Assembly (NCBI RefSeq): GCF_020165495.1
Contig: NZ_JAIUIE010000001.1
Span: forward strand, 1-64,000
Direction of reading: 5' to 3'
DNA from: Mesorhizobium sp. BR1-1-16
Lineage (GTDB): Bacteria; Pseudomonadota; Alphaproteobacteria; Rhizobiales; Kaistiaceae
DNA: 64,000 bases
Shown here: positions 8,938 through 17,533 of the stretch, piece after piece
How positions within the stretch are numbered: position 1 is the stretch's first letter
How the letters are laid out: every line of letters starts with the position of its first letter
Notes under the pieces: generated by a model
What the model was told of the DNA's origin: nothing
Seen by the model: only the letters and a program-made list of their open reading frames with translations
The model's database searches: none
Made by a program: the position numbers and the translations under genes

Positions 8938-9720
8938 ATGCTTCTCGAAGGCAAGCGTGCCATCGTCACCGGCGGCTCCCGCGGCATCGGTCGCGGCATC
9001 TCGCTGGAATTCGCGCGGCAGGGCTGCGACGTCGTGATCAACTATTTTGGCGCCGCCGATCATTACGTGACCCATGCGGAAGCCGCGGAGGAGGTCGTCG
9101 CCGAAATCCAGGCACTCGGCCGAAAAGCGATTGCTGTCGAGGGCGATATTGCCGATCCGCAGGTCAGCCATGACCTGGTGAAGAGCGCGGTCGAGGCCTT
9201 TGGTGGCGTCGATGTGCTCTCGTCAAATGCCGGCATCTGCCCGTTCCACAGCTTCCTCGACATGCCGCCGGAGCTTTTGCAGACAGTTCTGGGCGTCAAT
9301 CTTTCCGGCGCCTTCTACATCACCCAGGCTGCGGCGAACCGCATGAAAGACCAGGGCCAGGGCGGCGCCATCGTCGCGACCTCCTCGATCTCTGCCCTTG
9401 TCGGTGGTGCCATGCAGACGCACTACACCCCCACCAAAGCCGGCGTGCACTCATTGATGCAATCCGTCGCCATTGCGCTTGGACCCTATGGCATTCGCTG
9501 CAATTCAGTCATGCCGGGCGCCATCGCCACCGACATCAACAAGGATGATTGGTCGGACCCGGCGAAGCGCGACTATCTGAACGGCCGCATTCCGCTCGGC
9601 CGGTTCGGCCAGCCCGCCGATGTCGCCAATGTCGTGGCGTTCCTCGCCTCCGACATGGCCGCCTATGTCACCGGCGCGTCGCTGCTGGTCGATGGCGGCC
9701 TCTACGTGAACCTGCAATAG
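8938..9720 (+). CDS. L-rhamnose 1-dehydrogenase (SDR family)
   Basis: Short-chain dehydrogenase of 260 residues that should oxidise L-rhamnose at C1 to L-rhamnono-lactone with NAD(P). The cofactor motif TGGSRGIG is near residue 11, the catalytic serines are in TSSISALVG and the Tyr-x-x-x-Lys pair is in HYTPTKAG. Segments such as SNAGICPFHSFLDMPPE and the ending LLVDGGLYVNLQ closely resemble, from memory, the L-rhamnose 1-dehydrogenases of Azotobacter and Sphingomonas. It is followed within eleven bases by a rhamnose mutarotase and then a rhamnonate dehydratase, which strongly supports the substrate. Confidence 0.88.
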   Translation: MLLEGKRAIVTGGSRGIGRGISLEFARQGCDVVINYFGAADHYVTHAEAAEEVVAEIQALGRKAIAVEGDIADPQVSHDLVKSAVEAFGGVDVLSSNAGICPFHSFLDMPPELLQTVLGVNLSGAFYITQAAANRMKDQGQGGAIVATSSISALVGGAMQTHYTPTKAGVHSLMQSVAIALGPYGIRCNSVMPGAIATDINKDDWSDPAKRDYLNGRIPLGRFGQPADVANVVAFLASDMAAYVTGASLLVDGGLYVNLQ

Positions 9721-9730
9721 GAGGCTCGAA

Positions 9731-10048
9731 ATGCCCGAACGCATTGCCTTCCGCATGAAGGTCCACCCCGGCAAGATTGCCGAATACAAGAAGCGCCATG
9801 ACGAACTCTGGCCCGATCTCGCCAAGGCGCTGAAAGATGCCGGCGTGTCGGATTATTCGATCTGGCACGATCCCGAGACGAACTATCTGTTCGCCACCCT
9901 GATCCGGAGCGACGACCACACCATGGCCGACCTGCCTGCGACCGACGCCAACAAGCGCTGGTGGGCCTTCATGGATGACGTCATGGATTACAATGACGAC
10001 GGCACGCCGACGGCCGTCAATCTCACCCAAGTCTTTCATCTTTCCTGA
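9731..10048 (+). CDS. rhaM: L-rhamnose mutarotase
   Basis: A 105-residue protein of the RhaM (YiiL) family, which interconverts the alpha and beta anomers of L-rhamnose. It keeps the family layout: an N-terminal AFRMKVHPG strand, the active-site helix YKKRHDELWP with the catalytic histidine, and a C-terminal DANKRWWAFMDDVM segment with paired tryptophans. Length equals the 104-residue E. coli protein. An AGGAGG site precedes the ATG. Its place between the dehydrogenase and dehydratase suggests it supplies the anomer oxidised by the dehydrogenase. Confidence 0.93.
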   Translation: MPERIAFRMKVHPGKIAEYKKRHDELWPDLAKALKDAGVSDYSIWHDPETNYLFATLIRSDDHTMADLPATDANKRWWAFMDDVMDYNDDGTPTAVNLTQVFHLS

Positions 10049-10071
10049 CAAACGCCGGACGGACGCGCCTC

Positions 10072-11253
10072 ATGGCCAATCAATTTGAGATCACGGACGT
10101 CCGTGTCTATCTCGTCGAGAGCGAAGGCAATGGCGGCGATTATTTCCAGCAAGGCAAGGGCCACTGGCTGATCGACACACTGATCGCCAATCCGATGTCC
10201 GGCTATGAGAAATACAAGGCGTCGCGCTCGTCATGGGGCATCGGCGTGATGGGCTCGATCGTGGTCGAGATCGAGACGGCGAGCGGCGCATGCGGCATCG
10301 CAACAGGCTTTGGCGGCCATCCCGCCGCGTGGCTGGTGAAGAACCATTTCAGGCGCTTCCTCGTCGGCGAGGACGCGCGCAACGTCAACAAGATCTGGGA
10401 CCAGCTGTTCCGCGCTTCGATGCCCTATGGCCGCAAGGGCATGCCGATCGCGACGATCTCGGTCGTCGACCTCGCACTCTGGGACCTCATCGGCAAGGTG
10501 CGCGGTGAACCGGTGTTCAATCTCATCGGTGGCCTCTGCCATGACGAGATCACCTTCTATTGCACCGGGCCGGAGCCCGCCGCCGTGCGTGACCTCGGTT
10601 TCTGGGGCTCGAAGGTGCCGCTGCCGCACAGCCATTTCGACGGCGAGGCCGGACTGGTCAAGAACATCGAATATCTCGCCGCGCAGCGCGCCAAGGTCGG
10701 CCCTGACTTCCCGTTGATGGTCGACTGCTACATGTCGCTGACCGTCCCCTATGCCATTCGGCTTGCGGAGGCGGCGAAACCGCTGGGCATCTATTGGTGG
10801 GAAGAGGTTCTTCATCCCGACGACATCGAGGGCTACCGGCTGCTGAAGCAGGCGCATCCAACGCTGACATGGACGACGGGAGAGCATGAATATACCCGTT
10901 ACGGTTTCCGCCAGCTGATTGCGGATCGCACGATCGATATCCTTCAGCCCGATGTGATGTGGGTCGGCGGCATGACCGCGCTGCTGCAGATCGCGGCACA
11001 GGCCGCCGCCTATGACCTGCCGATCATCCCACACGGCAGCGGGCCCTACGCCTATCACTTCATCGGCAGCCAGCCGAACGTGCCGCTTTGCGAATATGTC
11101 GCGGCGAGCCCTGACGGCCGCTCAATCCGTCCAGTGTTCGGCAATCTCTTCACGGGCGAAGACCTGCCGCAGAACGGACGTCTCAAGATCAGTGACGCAC
11201 CCGGTTTCGGTATGGAAATCGCCGACCGCGGCTTGCTCAAGCTTTTCGAGTAA
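10072..11253 (+). CDS. rhmD: L-rhamnonate dehydratase (enolase superfamily)
   Basis: A 393-residue enzyme expected to remove water from L-rhamnonate to give 2-keto-3-deoxy-L-rhamnonate. It matches the E. coli YfaW/RhmD protein in its N-terminal GGDYFQQGKGHWLID loop, the ISVVDLALWDLIGKV helix, the metal ligands in MVDCYMS, WWEEVL and TTGEHE, and the IPHGSGPYAYH segment with the catalytic histidine. It is the last gene of the operon. No obvious terminator follows in the 100 bases before the convergent outer-membrane gene. Confidence 0.92.
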   Translation: MANQFEITDVRVYLVESEGNGGDYFQQGKGHWLIDTLIANPMSGYEKYKASRSSWGIGVMGSIVVEIETASGACGIATGFGGHPAAWLVKNHFRRFLVGEDARNVNKIWDQLFRASMPYGRKGMPIATISVVDLALWDLIGKVRGEPVFNLIGGLCHDEITFYCTGPEPAAVRDLGFWGSKVPLPHSHFDGEAGLVKNIEYLAAQRAKVGPDFPLMVDCYMSLTVPYAIRLAEAAKPLGIYWWEEVLHPDDIEGYRLLKQAHPTLTWTTGEHEYTRYGFRQLIADRTIDILQPDVMWVGGMTALLQIAAQAAAYDLPIIPHGSGPYAYHFIGSQPNVPLCEYVAASPDGRSIRPVFGNLFTGEDLPQNGRLKISDAPGFGMEIADRGLLKLFE

Positions 11254-11356
11254 TTCTCTGCGGCGAATGGCTGAAGCTCGATGCAGCGTCGGCAGAGCGG
11301 ATTGCAGAGCGTCCAAGCGGCGATCGTCCGTTAGGCCGGCGGTCCAAGCGCTCCCG

Positions 11357-12163
11357 CTACTTCTTGGGAAAGAGGAACGTGATCGCAAAGCGGGCGCCGA
11401 AGCCCTCCGGTCCATTCTCGGGGCTTTCGGCCCAATAGCGCAGCCCGGCGGTGAAGCTGATCGGCTGCTTGTTGACGGTGACGAGCTTGCTGACCATGGC
11501 GTTGATCGGCACGGACCAGGTGTCGCCGGTCCAGTCATAAGTGCTCTCGGTGTTGAGCGCGAAGGTCCAGGCGTCGGGCGTCGTATAGGAGATGAAGGGC
11601 TGCAGGAAGGTCGAGTTGACGTCGTTGCGGCTCGCATCGCCAGCGAACGACCAGATCTGGTTTGCGAGAATTCCATAAGTCCATGGGCCCGATTGCCGGA
11701 GCGCGACCCCGGTTGGTCCCGCGCCCCATTGGGCGCCGCCGAGAAGATCGTCTGTCGCCGTCGGGAGCAGAAATACCGGTCCGGCACCCCAGATGAGCCC
11801 GCCGGGGCCGGGTTGCTTCGGTGAGAAGAATAGACTTTGCACGGTGTCGCCGAGACCAAACTGCGTCCCCGTCTCGCCGGCGATATCTTCCTGCCAGGTC
11901 ACCGGCAGGATGGTGCGCGAGATCATGTTCCAGTCATCGCCGATCGAGATCGGCACCACTGGCTGGAAGTTCATCAGGACGCGCGAGCCGTCGTCCGGTC
12001 CGAAACCCGTATCGTAGTTGAACTGGAACGGCACGCTGATCAGCGTGGCGATCGGGTTCGACAGTTGCTTGGCGAGATCGGCGTCCTGCGCAGAGGCCGG
12101 CTGCAGCAGCGCAGGCGCGAGCGTCGCCACCGCGACAGACATCAGTAGATTGCGTGACATCAC
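11357..12163 (-). CDS. Exported outer-membrane beta-barrel protein
   Basis: A 268-residue protein with a signal peptide ending at ASAQ (about residue 25) and alternating strands ending in the aromatic-rich terminus FAITFLFPKK. The pattern resembles the small barrels annotated as MetA-pathway or neuromedin-U-like transporters. It is the last gene downstream of two exported DUF1254 proteins on the same strand and is separated from them by a hairpin. A pore or anchor role for that exported pair is plausible but inferred. Confidence 0.65.
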   Translation of the reverse strand: MMSRNLLMSVAVATLAPALLQPASAQDADLAKQLSNPIATLISVPFQFNYDTGFGPDDGSRVLMNFQPVVPISIGDDWNMISRTILPVTWQEDIAGETGTQFGLGDTVQSLFFSPKQPGPGGLIWGAGPVFLLPTATDDLLGGAQWGAGPTGVALRQSGPWTYGILANQIWSFAGDASRNDVNSTFLQPFISYTTPDAWTFALNTESTYDWTGDTWSVPINAMVSKLVTVNKQPISFTAGLRYWAESPENGPEGFGARFAITFLFPKK

Positions 12164-12194
12164 TCGCTCCCTTGCGTCAAAGAATTCGACACGC

Positions 12195-12223
12195 TGAGAC
12201 CATCTTCCGAAGCTTGGGTCTCA
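12195..12223. other. Intercistronic hairpin
   Basis: The arms TGAGACC and GGTCTCA enclose 15 bases that hold a second small stem (CTT-CCG-AAG). It lies in the gap between the downstream DUF1254 gene and the barrel gene. There is no T-run, so it may be a processing or stability element or an operator and not a simple terminator. Confidence 0.35.
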
Positions 12224-12230
12224 TCATCTG

Positions 12231-13757
12231 CTAGGGCATCCTCTCAAAATCGCCCGGTTTCCAGCTGCCATCCATAGCCGCCGCTTCCGGCGCGTAGAGC
12301 CGCAGGATCGCGAAGAAGCCTTCGCCGGGATTGGTCGCCAGCCAGTTGCCGCCGCCTTCCGGTTTTTTCGGGCCGATGGTGAGGATTGTGCTGCCGTCCG
12401 TTTCCGTCGCCGGCTTGTCGAGCTTGCCGAAGGAGGGAAAGGGCTGGCCGTTTTCGAGGCCTGAGGCGTTTTCGGCCTTATAGAGCGTCACCGACCAGAA
12501 TAGGCGGGCCGGAATGTCTGGCGGCAGCTTGAGCCGGTAGCTTTGGTCTCCGACCAGCGGCTCGCCCTTCGAGTCCTCGAAGGCCACCATGTAGAAGGCG
12601 CCCTTGCCGGGGGTCATCGACACCATGCCGGGGCTGATCGAGTAGTAGTCGGTGAACATCCAGGCGCGAGCGTCGAGCGCCCGGACGGGGGCGTCGCGCA
12701 TCATGAAGTCGATGCCGACAGGAGCGTCCGGGTAGTGGCCGCTGAGGTTGTTGACCGGGTTGACCCATTTCCGATCTTCGAAGACGCGTAGATCCGCGCC
12801 GCCCACCTCCGGTCGCATGCCGATGACGCGGCTGGTCTTGTAGGCTGTCGTCGCCGCGGCATCGAGGATGGCGCGGGTCGCCGTGTCGGGCTCGAATGGT
12901 TTCCCTTGCACGATGCCGAGGCCTGCCAGCATCCCCAGCCAGTCGGGTCCGCCGAGGTTTGCCCCCTCATGGTCGACGAGCCACTTCAGGTCGTCAAAGG
13001 CCGAGGCGTTGGAGCGGGGCAGCATGTTGATCGACATGCCGGAAGCGTCGTGGAACTCCATCGCTTTCGCCTCGTCCTTCTTGCCGAGGGGGTAGAGCAC
13101 CGACTGCTTCAGAAGATCGACGGCCGGGCTGGTGTCGCTCGGGTCCTGGTAGAAGGCGCGCAGGAAGATGAAGACGTTGTTGGTGCCGGACCGATAGACG
13201 TAGTAGCCGTCGGGGACGTCGCCCTTGTAGCCCGGTGGCAGGATCAGGAACTTGCCACCGGCGCCGCCATCCGGTCCGGGAAGCCCCACATCGCCGAAGA
13301 ACTTGCCGCTGTCCTCGGGGATCGGCCGCTGCCACATGTCGAGCAGGATGCCCTGCATCTTCGGGGGCGCTTCGAAGACGAGCGGACCGGTCTCGGCAAG
13401 GTCGGCGAAGGTGATGCCATAGATCAGGTCGGAATTCGGCGTGGTGATGAGGGTCTTGGCGTCGAGCCGCTTCGACCAGATCTGCATCACGTTGTAGCCG
13501 GTACCGAAGGCGTCGTTGGCGCCGTCGCGCATGCCCATCGTGTTGAGGAGCGGCAGCGCCCACAGATAGGTCTGCGTGGCGCGCTGGAATGTGAGTTCGT
13601 CGAGAAGCGTCTTCGCCGTCGCGTCTGTGGGGCGATTGTGCTCGAAAGGCAGGTTCGCCAGCGCCTCGAAGCGCGCGTCGGCGGCCAGGGCCGGCGCAGC
13701 GAAAGTCACCAGGGCACAAAGGGTGGCGGACGATAGAACCGTAGTGCGCATCATCAT
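12231..13757 (-). CDS. Exported DUF1254/DUF1214 protein, copy 1
   Basis: About 508 residues with a signal peptide (hydrophobic core, APALAAD cleavage). The N-terminal half is DUF1254 (TPNSDLIYGITFADLAETGP) and the C-terminal half is DUF1214, ending in NWLATNPGEGFFAILRLYAP. Three ATGs in a row lie 2, 5 and 8 bases after AAGGAGG; the second (13754) or third (13751) is best spaced. The next gene upstream is a full-length paralogue 31 bases away, so the pair came from a tandem duplication. These proteins are common in soil and marine bacteria, but to my knowledge no biochemical function is established. Periplasmic or secreted location follows from the signal peptide. Confidence 0.85.
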   Translation of the reverse strand: MMMRTTVLSSATLCALVTFAAPALAADARFEALANLPFEHNRPTDATAKTLLDELTFQRATQTYLWALPLLNTMGMRDGANDAFGTGYNVMQIWSKRLDAKTLITTPNSDLIYGITFADLAETGPLVFEAPPKMQGILLDMWQRPIPEDSGKFFGDVGLPGPDGGAGGKFLILPPGYKGDVPDGYYVYRSGTNNVFIFLRAFYQDPSDTSPAVDLLKQSVLYPLGKKDEAKAMEFHDASGMSINMLPRSNASAFDDLKWLVDHEGANLGGPDWLGMLAGLGIVQGKPFEPDTATRAILDAAATTAYKTSRVIGMRPEVGGADLRVFEDRKWVNPVNNLSGHYPDAPVGIDFMMRDAPVRALDARAWMFTDYYSISPGMVSMTPGKGAFYMVAFEDSKGEPLVGDQSYRLKLPPDIPARLFWSVTLYKAENASGLENGQPFPSFGKLDKPATETDGSTILTIGPKKPEGGGNWLATNPGEGFFAILRLYAPEAAAMDGSWKPGDFERMP

Positions 13758-13788
13758 TGCCTCCTTGATCCGACAGGCCGCGGCGACG

Positions 13789-15279
13789 TCATTCGACCTT
13801 CACGAAGTCGGGCAGCGCCCAGGACTTGTCGAAGAACGGCTCCGTCGGACCGTAGAACCGGAAATACGCGAACCAGCCCTTGTCGGCGTTGGTCTGGATC
13901 CAGTTCGCCTCCTTGCCCTCCGGGGCCTTGGGGCCGAAATAGACGTCGATCGATCCATCGGCATTCGTCGCGATATCCTCCTTCCGCGAGGAGATATCGG
14001 GACGTCCCTGTTCGGTGATCGGCATCTGCCGGGTTGCCTCGTCATAGGCTGTGACGGACCAGAAGCCTTTCGCCGGCGGATTGGGCGGAACGTGAAGCTT
14101 GTAGGTGTTGCTGCCGTTGAGCCAGTTGCCGTCGGCATCCTGATACGCGGCGATGTAGCGCTGACCGACGCCGGGCGTTTCGGTCAGCATGGCCTTGGAG
14201 ATGACGACGGCCTCGTAGAACCACGCGGCGCGCTCATCGAGCTGGTCGTAAGTGTTGGCCCGCTGATCGACAGATACGACCAAGGCATGCTTCCAATGGG
14301 TGCCCGGCCAGAACGGCGGCTCCACGCGCTTGTCGGTCGTGTTGGCCTTCGCCATAGCTTCTCCGACCAAGACGCCGTCGCTCAGCAACTTCGTCTGACG
14401 CTCGTCAGGCTCGAACGGCTGGCCACGCTCGATGCCGAGAAACTTGAGCTGCGCCAGCTCCAGCCGGTCCCGGTCGTCAATCGGGTTCCGCTGGATGACT
14501 TCGTTCAGGCTGTCCCAATAGGCCATGCCGCGAGGAGGCATCTGGGTCCATTTCTTGTCCCCGGCGGGCCGTGCGAGCATCGGTTTGCCGGCGCCTTCTA
14601 CGGTCCAGGTGTAGGTCTTGATCTGCGGGATGATCTCCGCGATCGCCTTTTCCTTGTCATCGCCGATCAGGCGAAATCCGGCCAGGACGTCACGGCTCGT
14701 CGCCTGCACCACGAAGTAGCCGGGCGCTTCGACCGGTCCATAGCCGGGCGGCATGATGAGATACTTGCCGCCCTTTCCTTTGTCGGGGCCAACGACGCCG
14801 AGATCGGCCAGGACGCGTTGCCAGTTGTCGAGGATCATGCCGGCGATGAGGCCGGGAGGCACCTCGATGACGAAGGGCCCCGTTTCCTTGAGGTCGATGA
14901 AGGTCGCGATGTAGGGGGTCGTGTAGTTGGGCGTCAGGATGCCGAGCTTCTCTGCGAAGTCGAGATAGGTCAGCATCTCGCCGCTCTTGCCGCCGAAGAC
15001 GTTGTAGTGGGCCCGGCGCCATTCGTTCAGACCGACGGCCGGGATACCCCAGAGATAGGCCTGCGCAGCGCGCTGGAAATCCATTTCGTCATAGAGCTTT
15101 TGAACGGTCTCTCGCGAGGGATAGCCGCTCTCGAACGTTAACTTGCCGATCCGTGTACCGATGGACCCGTTTTCAGGGAGCGCCGCAGATGTGGCGTCGT
15201 CGGCCTGAGCAATGAAGGGGATCAGGGCTGTCGAGACCAGCAGGGCGGCAGCGCAGAGATGACGGGCGGTTTCTCTCAT
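13789..15279 (-). CDS. Exported DUF1254/DUF1214 protein, copy 2
   Basis: A 496-residue paralogue of the following gene with the same two-domain layout: signal peptide (ALIPFIAQAD), DUF1254 region containing TPNYTTPYIATFIDLKETGP, and a DUF1214 end NWIQTNADKGWFAYFRFYGP. I chose the ATG at 15279 because GAGGAGG lies six to seven bases upstream; the earlier ATG at 15303 lacks a site and would push the signal peptide inward. It is the first gene of the block DUF1254-DUF1254-barrel and lies 108 bases downstream of an AraC regulator on the same strand. Function unknown. Confidence 0.85.
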   Translation of the reverse strand: MRETARHLCAAALLVSTALIPFIAQADDATSAALPENGSIGTRIGKLTFESGYPSRETVQKLYDEMDFQRAAQAYLWGIPAVGLNEWRRAHYNVFGGKSGEMLTYLDFAEKLGILTPNYTTPYIATFIDLKETGPFVIEVPPGLIAGMILDNWQRVLADLGVVGPDKGKGGKYLIMPPGYGPVEAPGYFVVQATSRDVLAGFRLIGDDKEKAIAEIIPQIKTYTWTVEGAGKPMLARPAGDKKWTQMPPRGMAYWDSLNEVIQRNPIDDRDRLELAQLKFLGIERGQPFEPDERQTKLLSDGVLVGEAMAKANTTDKRVEPPFWPGTHWKHALVVSVDQRANTYDQLDERAAWFYEAVVISKAMLTETPGVGQRYIAAYQDADGNWLNGSNTYKLHVPPNPPAKGFWSVTAYDEATRQMPITEQGRPDISSRKEDIATNADGSIDVYFGPKAPEGKEANWIQTNADKGWFAYFRFYGPTEPFFDKSWALPDFVKVE

Positions 15280-15387
15280 CGTTTCCTCCTCGAAGCGGTT
15301 CAATCCGAAGCGAGCCGAAGGCTTCCGATGTCCGATCCTAGAAGAACCCCAACAACGCCGATCGCGCTATGCAGTTTTTGCCAATCG

Positions 15388-16371
15388 TTAAGATGCCCGG
15401 TCGGTGGTAGTTTCGCGTGATCGAGCGAGCGTCTCACTCGGCAGTTCGCCAAATAACTCTCGGTATCGGCCGGCCAACCTTCCAACCTCACCAATGCCCC
15501 ATTGGTTGGCGATCAGAGTAATTGTGCAGGCAGCTTCCACATCGTCGGCGAGAGCTTGGCGGATGCGGTGTAAGCGGACCCGTCGGACATAGGCCTGCGG
15601 GGTATCACCCAGGATGTCGTCAAAGGCTCGGTTCAATGTTCGCCGCGATGTGCCGGCTGCGGCCACGATGGCGTCCAGCGACAGCGGTTCGGACAGGTTC
15701 GCGTGGATGAATTCGCGCGCTCGCCTCACGATCTCGGCGTGGCGGTCGGGAGCGCGCCCGATCAGAGATACGGGTTGTCGGGCAAGATGCTGGATCAAAG
15801 CTGCAAGCAGCAGCGAAACGACATCGCCCTTGTCGGCCGCACCGTCGTGTATCCGTCGAAATGCGATCGCCAGCTTCTGCACACTTGCCTTGTCGAGAAG
15901 GCGATCGTGGATGCGCGATCCTCCAAGGGTCTCTTGATCGAGAATGAGATCCTGCCGACCGGCTTCCGCTTCCAGCCGTTCGGCCGAGAGTTGCAGCGCG
16001 ACGTAAAGCGCTCCGTTCCCGTAAAGGGAGCTGTGCTCGTCCCCCGCGCTGAAAACCGCAACGCCTCCGGTCTCGACTTCGGTCTGCCATTGCCAACACC
16101 CCGGAACCAACCGGAGTCCCAGGCCCAGCGTAATCATGTTCTTCGACAGTGGGCCCGAAAGACCAACGCGCCCGTTTATGAGCCCGCTCGTGCAGGCGAT
16201 CCCATCTTCCTCCGCGAATACCAGACTGCCGGAAAGCGGCATTGTGGACATCTGCACGGCTTCAAGATCCGCATCTCGAACTGCGTCGGCTAGGTCTTCA
16301 ATACGGTCAATGCCTAACCGACTGAAGGATTTCCGACGACCAAAGTGGGATGGATGCCGAATAGACCCCAT
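15388..16371 (-). CDS. AraC-family transcriptional regulator
   Basis: A 327-residue regulator with a C-terminal double helix-turn-helix: helix one in LSLDAIVAAAGTSRRTLNRA and helix two in ITLIANQWGIGEVGRLAGRY (about residues 235-310), the normal AraC core. The N-terminal 200 residues form a sensor domain of the type seen in AraC-binding-like proteins. The ATG has a GAGGCAG site. It lies upstream of the exported DUF1254 pair in the same direction and is a reasonable candidate activator for that block. The effector is unknown. Confidence 0.88.
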   Translation of the reverse strand: MGSIRHPSHFGRRKSFSRLGIDRIEDLADAVRDADLEAVQMSTMPLSGSLVFAEEDGIACTSGLINGRVGLSGPLSKNMITLGLGLRLVPGCWQWQTEVETGGVAVFSAGDEHSSLYGNGALYVALQLSAERLEAEAGRQDLILDQETLGGSRIHDRLLDKASVQKLAIAFRRIHDGAADKGDVVSLLLAALIQHLARQPVSLIGRAPDRHAEIVRRAREFIHANLSEPLSLDAIVAAAGTSRRTLNRAFDDILGDTPQAYVRRVRLHRIRQALADDVEAACTITLIANQWGIGEVGRLAGRYRELFGELPSETLARSRETTTDRAS

Positions 16372-16683
16372 GGCTGCCTCGCTCTTTCGCGTCAGCGTCC
16401 GATTGCTTCTAGAATAGCTAGACTAGGACGCACACAACGACTTGGCGAGGACCACGCCAAACTCGAATTGATGATCAACCGGCCAACATCGTGGCTCGGC
16501 GCGCCATCCTCAGGAAGCCGACGCTTCTAGGCGCCATGTCGCGCTGTATTTCGCGTGGAGCTGCCGCGCCTCAGCGGAAACCGATGGAAACTGCGAAAAG
16601 CCAGTCGCAACGCGGCCGCAACATGAAAACGGCGCCACCAGGGCGCGGCGTTTCATAACGAACTGATTTCGTTGGCAGATCTT
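16372..16683. other. 312-base gap without a recognised gene
   Basis: Between the AraC gene and tRNA-His I see no convincing coding frame, integrase remnant or repeat. The short frames present lack ribosome sites and family resemblance. It should hold the AraC promoter on its left side and the region downstream of the tRNA on its right. Confidence 0.5.
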
Positions 16684-16760
16684 TGGTACAGCTGGGTGGT
16701 CTCGAACCACCGACCTCCGGAGCCACAATCCGACGCTCTAACCAACTGAGCTACAGCTGC
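16684..16760 (-). tRNA. tRNA-His (anticodon GTG)
   Basis: A full cloverleaf is readable on the minus strand: acceptor GCAGCTG pairing with CAGCTGT, D arm GCTC/GAGC, anticodon stem TCGGA/TCCGG around loop TTGTGGC (anticodon GTG), T arm GGTGG/CCACC around TTCGAGA, and an encoded CCA end. The discriminator is A73 and the first pair is G1:U72, in contrast to the usual G-1:C73 of bacterial tRNA-His; this is the known alphaproteobacterial form. The base 5' of G1 happens to be G, but opposite A73 it cannot form the standard pair. Confidence 0.95.
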
Positions 16761-16878
16761 CTATCCCAAAGCGAGCGGAACCTAGAAGTAATGCCGCTGC
16801 GTTTCAAGCCCTATCCGCGCCGTCGTCAACTGCTTTCGCAAGGCGTTGGCCGGATTGGGCTTTTTGCGGCCGCGACAC

Positions 16879-16912
16879 AAAAAGGGCGCCGCGGCTGATG
16901 GCTGCGGCGCCC
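16879..16912 (-). terminator. Rho-independent terminator of the first phasin gene
   Basis: Read on the minus strand, a perfect nine-base stem GGGCGCCGC/GCGGCGCCC with an eleven-base loop is followed at once by TTTTT. It starts 22 bases after the phasin stop codon. A textbook intrinsic terminator. Confidence 0.87.
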
Positions 16913-16934
16913 GATCCTGTTGGTCGCGACAGGC

Positions 16935-17435
16935 TCAGTTGAGCGTCGCGCCCTTGAAGGCCTTCTCGACGCTTGCCTTGACCGGGCGCGTCGCCTCGGT
17001 GACGAACTTCTGCGAGAAATCCTGCAGATCCTTGACCTGGGCGGTCAGGGCTTCGGTCTGCTTGCGGGCAAAGGCCATCTGAAGCTCGAGCGCTTCGGCG
17101 AAGGTCTTGGCGCCAATCAATTCCTTGTAGAACGCGAAGGTCGCGTCCGAATTCTGCTTGGCCGCGTCGAGCGACTTGTGGCCAAGTTCGACGGCGCCCG
17201 AGCGAGCGGTCTCGATCGTGTCTTCGAACGCCTCGGTCGCCTCTTCGGCGGCGGCCTTCATCTTGGCGTAGGCTTCCTTGCTGCCCGTCAGCGACTTTTC
17301 GGCGAAATCACGGAAGGCGGCCGGCATCTCGGCGCTCGGGATATTGAAGCTGAATGCCTCGAACGGCGCTTCAAAAGCCTTGGCAGCCTTGGCGGCAGCG
17401 GTCTTGGCGGGCTTGGTGGCGGGGGTATCGGTCAT
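16935..17435 (-). CDS. Phasin family protein
   Basis: A 166-residue, Ala/Lys/Glu-rich, almost wholly helical protein of the phasin_2 type, which coats polyhydroxybutyrate granules or acts as a related amphipathic structural protein. The N-terminus is PA-rich (TPATKPAKTAAAKAAKAF), followed by the phasin core FNIPSAEMPAAFRDFAEKSL and heptad-like helices. No signal peptide. It has its own terminator and lies 270 bases from a second, shorter phasin on the same strand. Regulation by a PhaR-like protein is possible given the inverted repeat upstream. Confidence 0.9.
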   Translation of the reverse strand: MTDTPATKPAKTAAAKAAKAFEAPFEAFSFNIPSAEMPAAFRDFAEKSLTGSKEAYAKMKAAAEEATEAFEDTIETARSGAVELGHKSLDAAKQNSDATFAFYKELIGAKTFAEALELQMAFARKQTEALTAQVKDLQDFSQKFVTEATRPVKASVEKAFKGATLN

Positions 17436-17533
17436 GGGGCTCTCCTTGAGAATGCATGGATCTCGAGAGCGCGGCAGCCGTACACATTCGTGATCGGCAT
17501 CCGATCGAGATGCATCCTATATAGCCACGACCT

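Noticed and set aside
13576-15141. A 521-residue plus-strand frame
   Set aside because: Antisense to the DUF1254 genes, no domain and no ribosome site.
16372-16760. Possible integration site next to the tRNA
   Set aside because: No integrase, no repeated copy of the tRNA 3' end and no change in gene character on either side.
16683-16898. A short plus-strand frame beginning VQLGGLEPPTSG
   Set aside because: It is the complement of the tRNA-His gene and is a familiar false protein from antisense translation of tRNAs.
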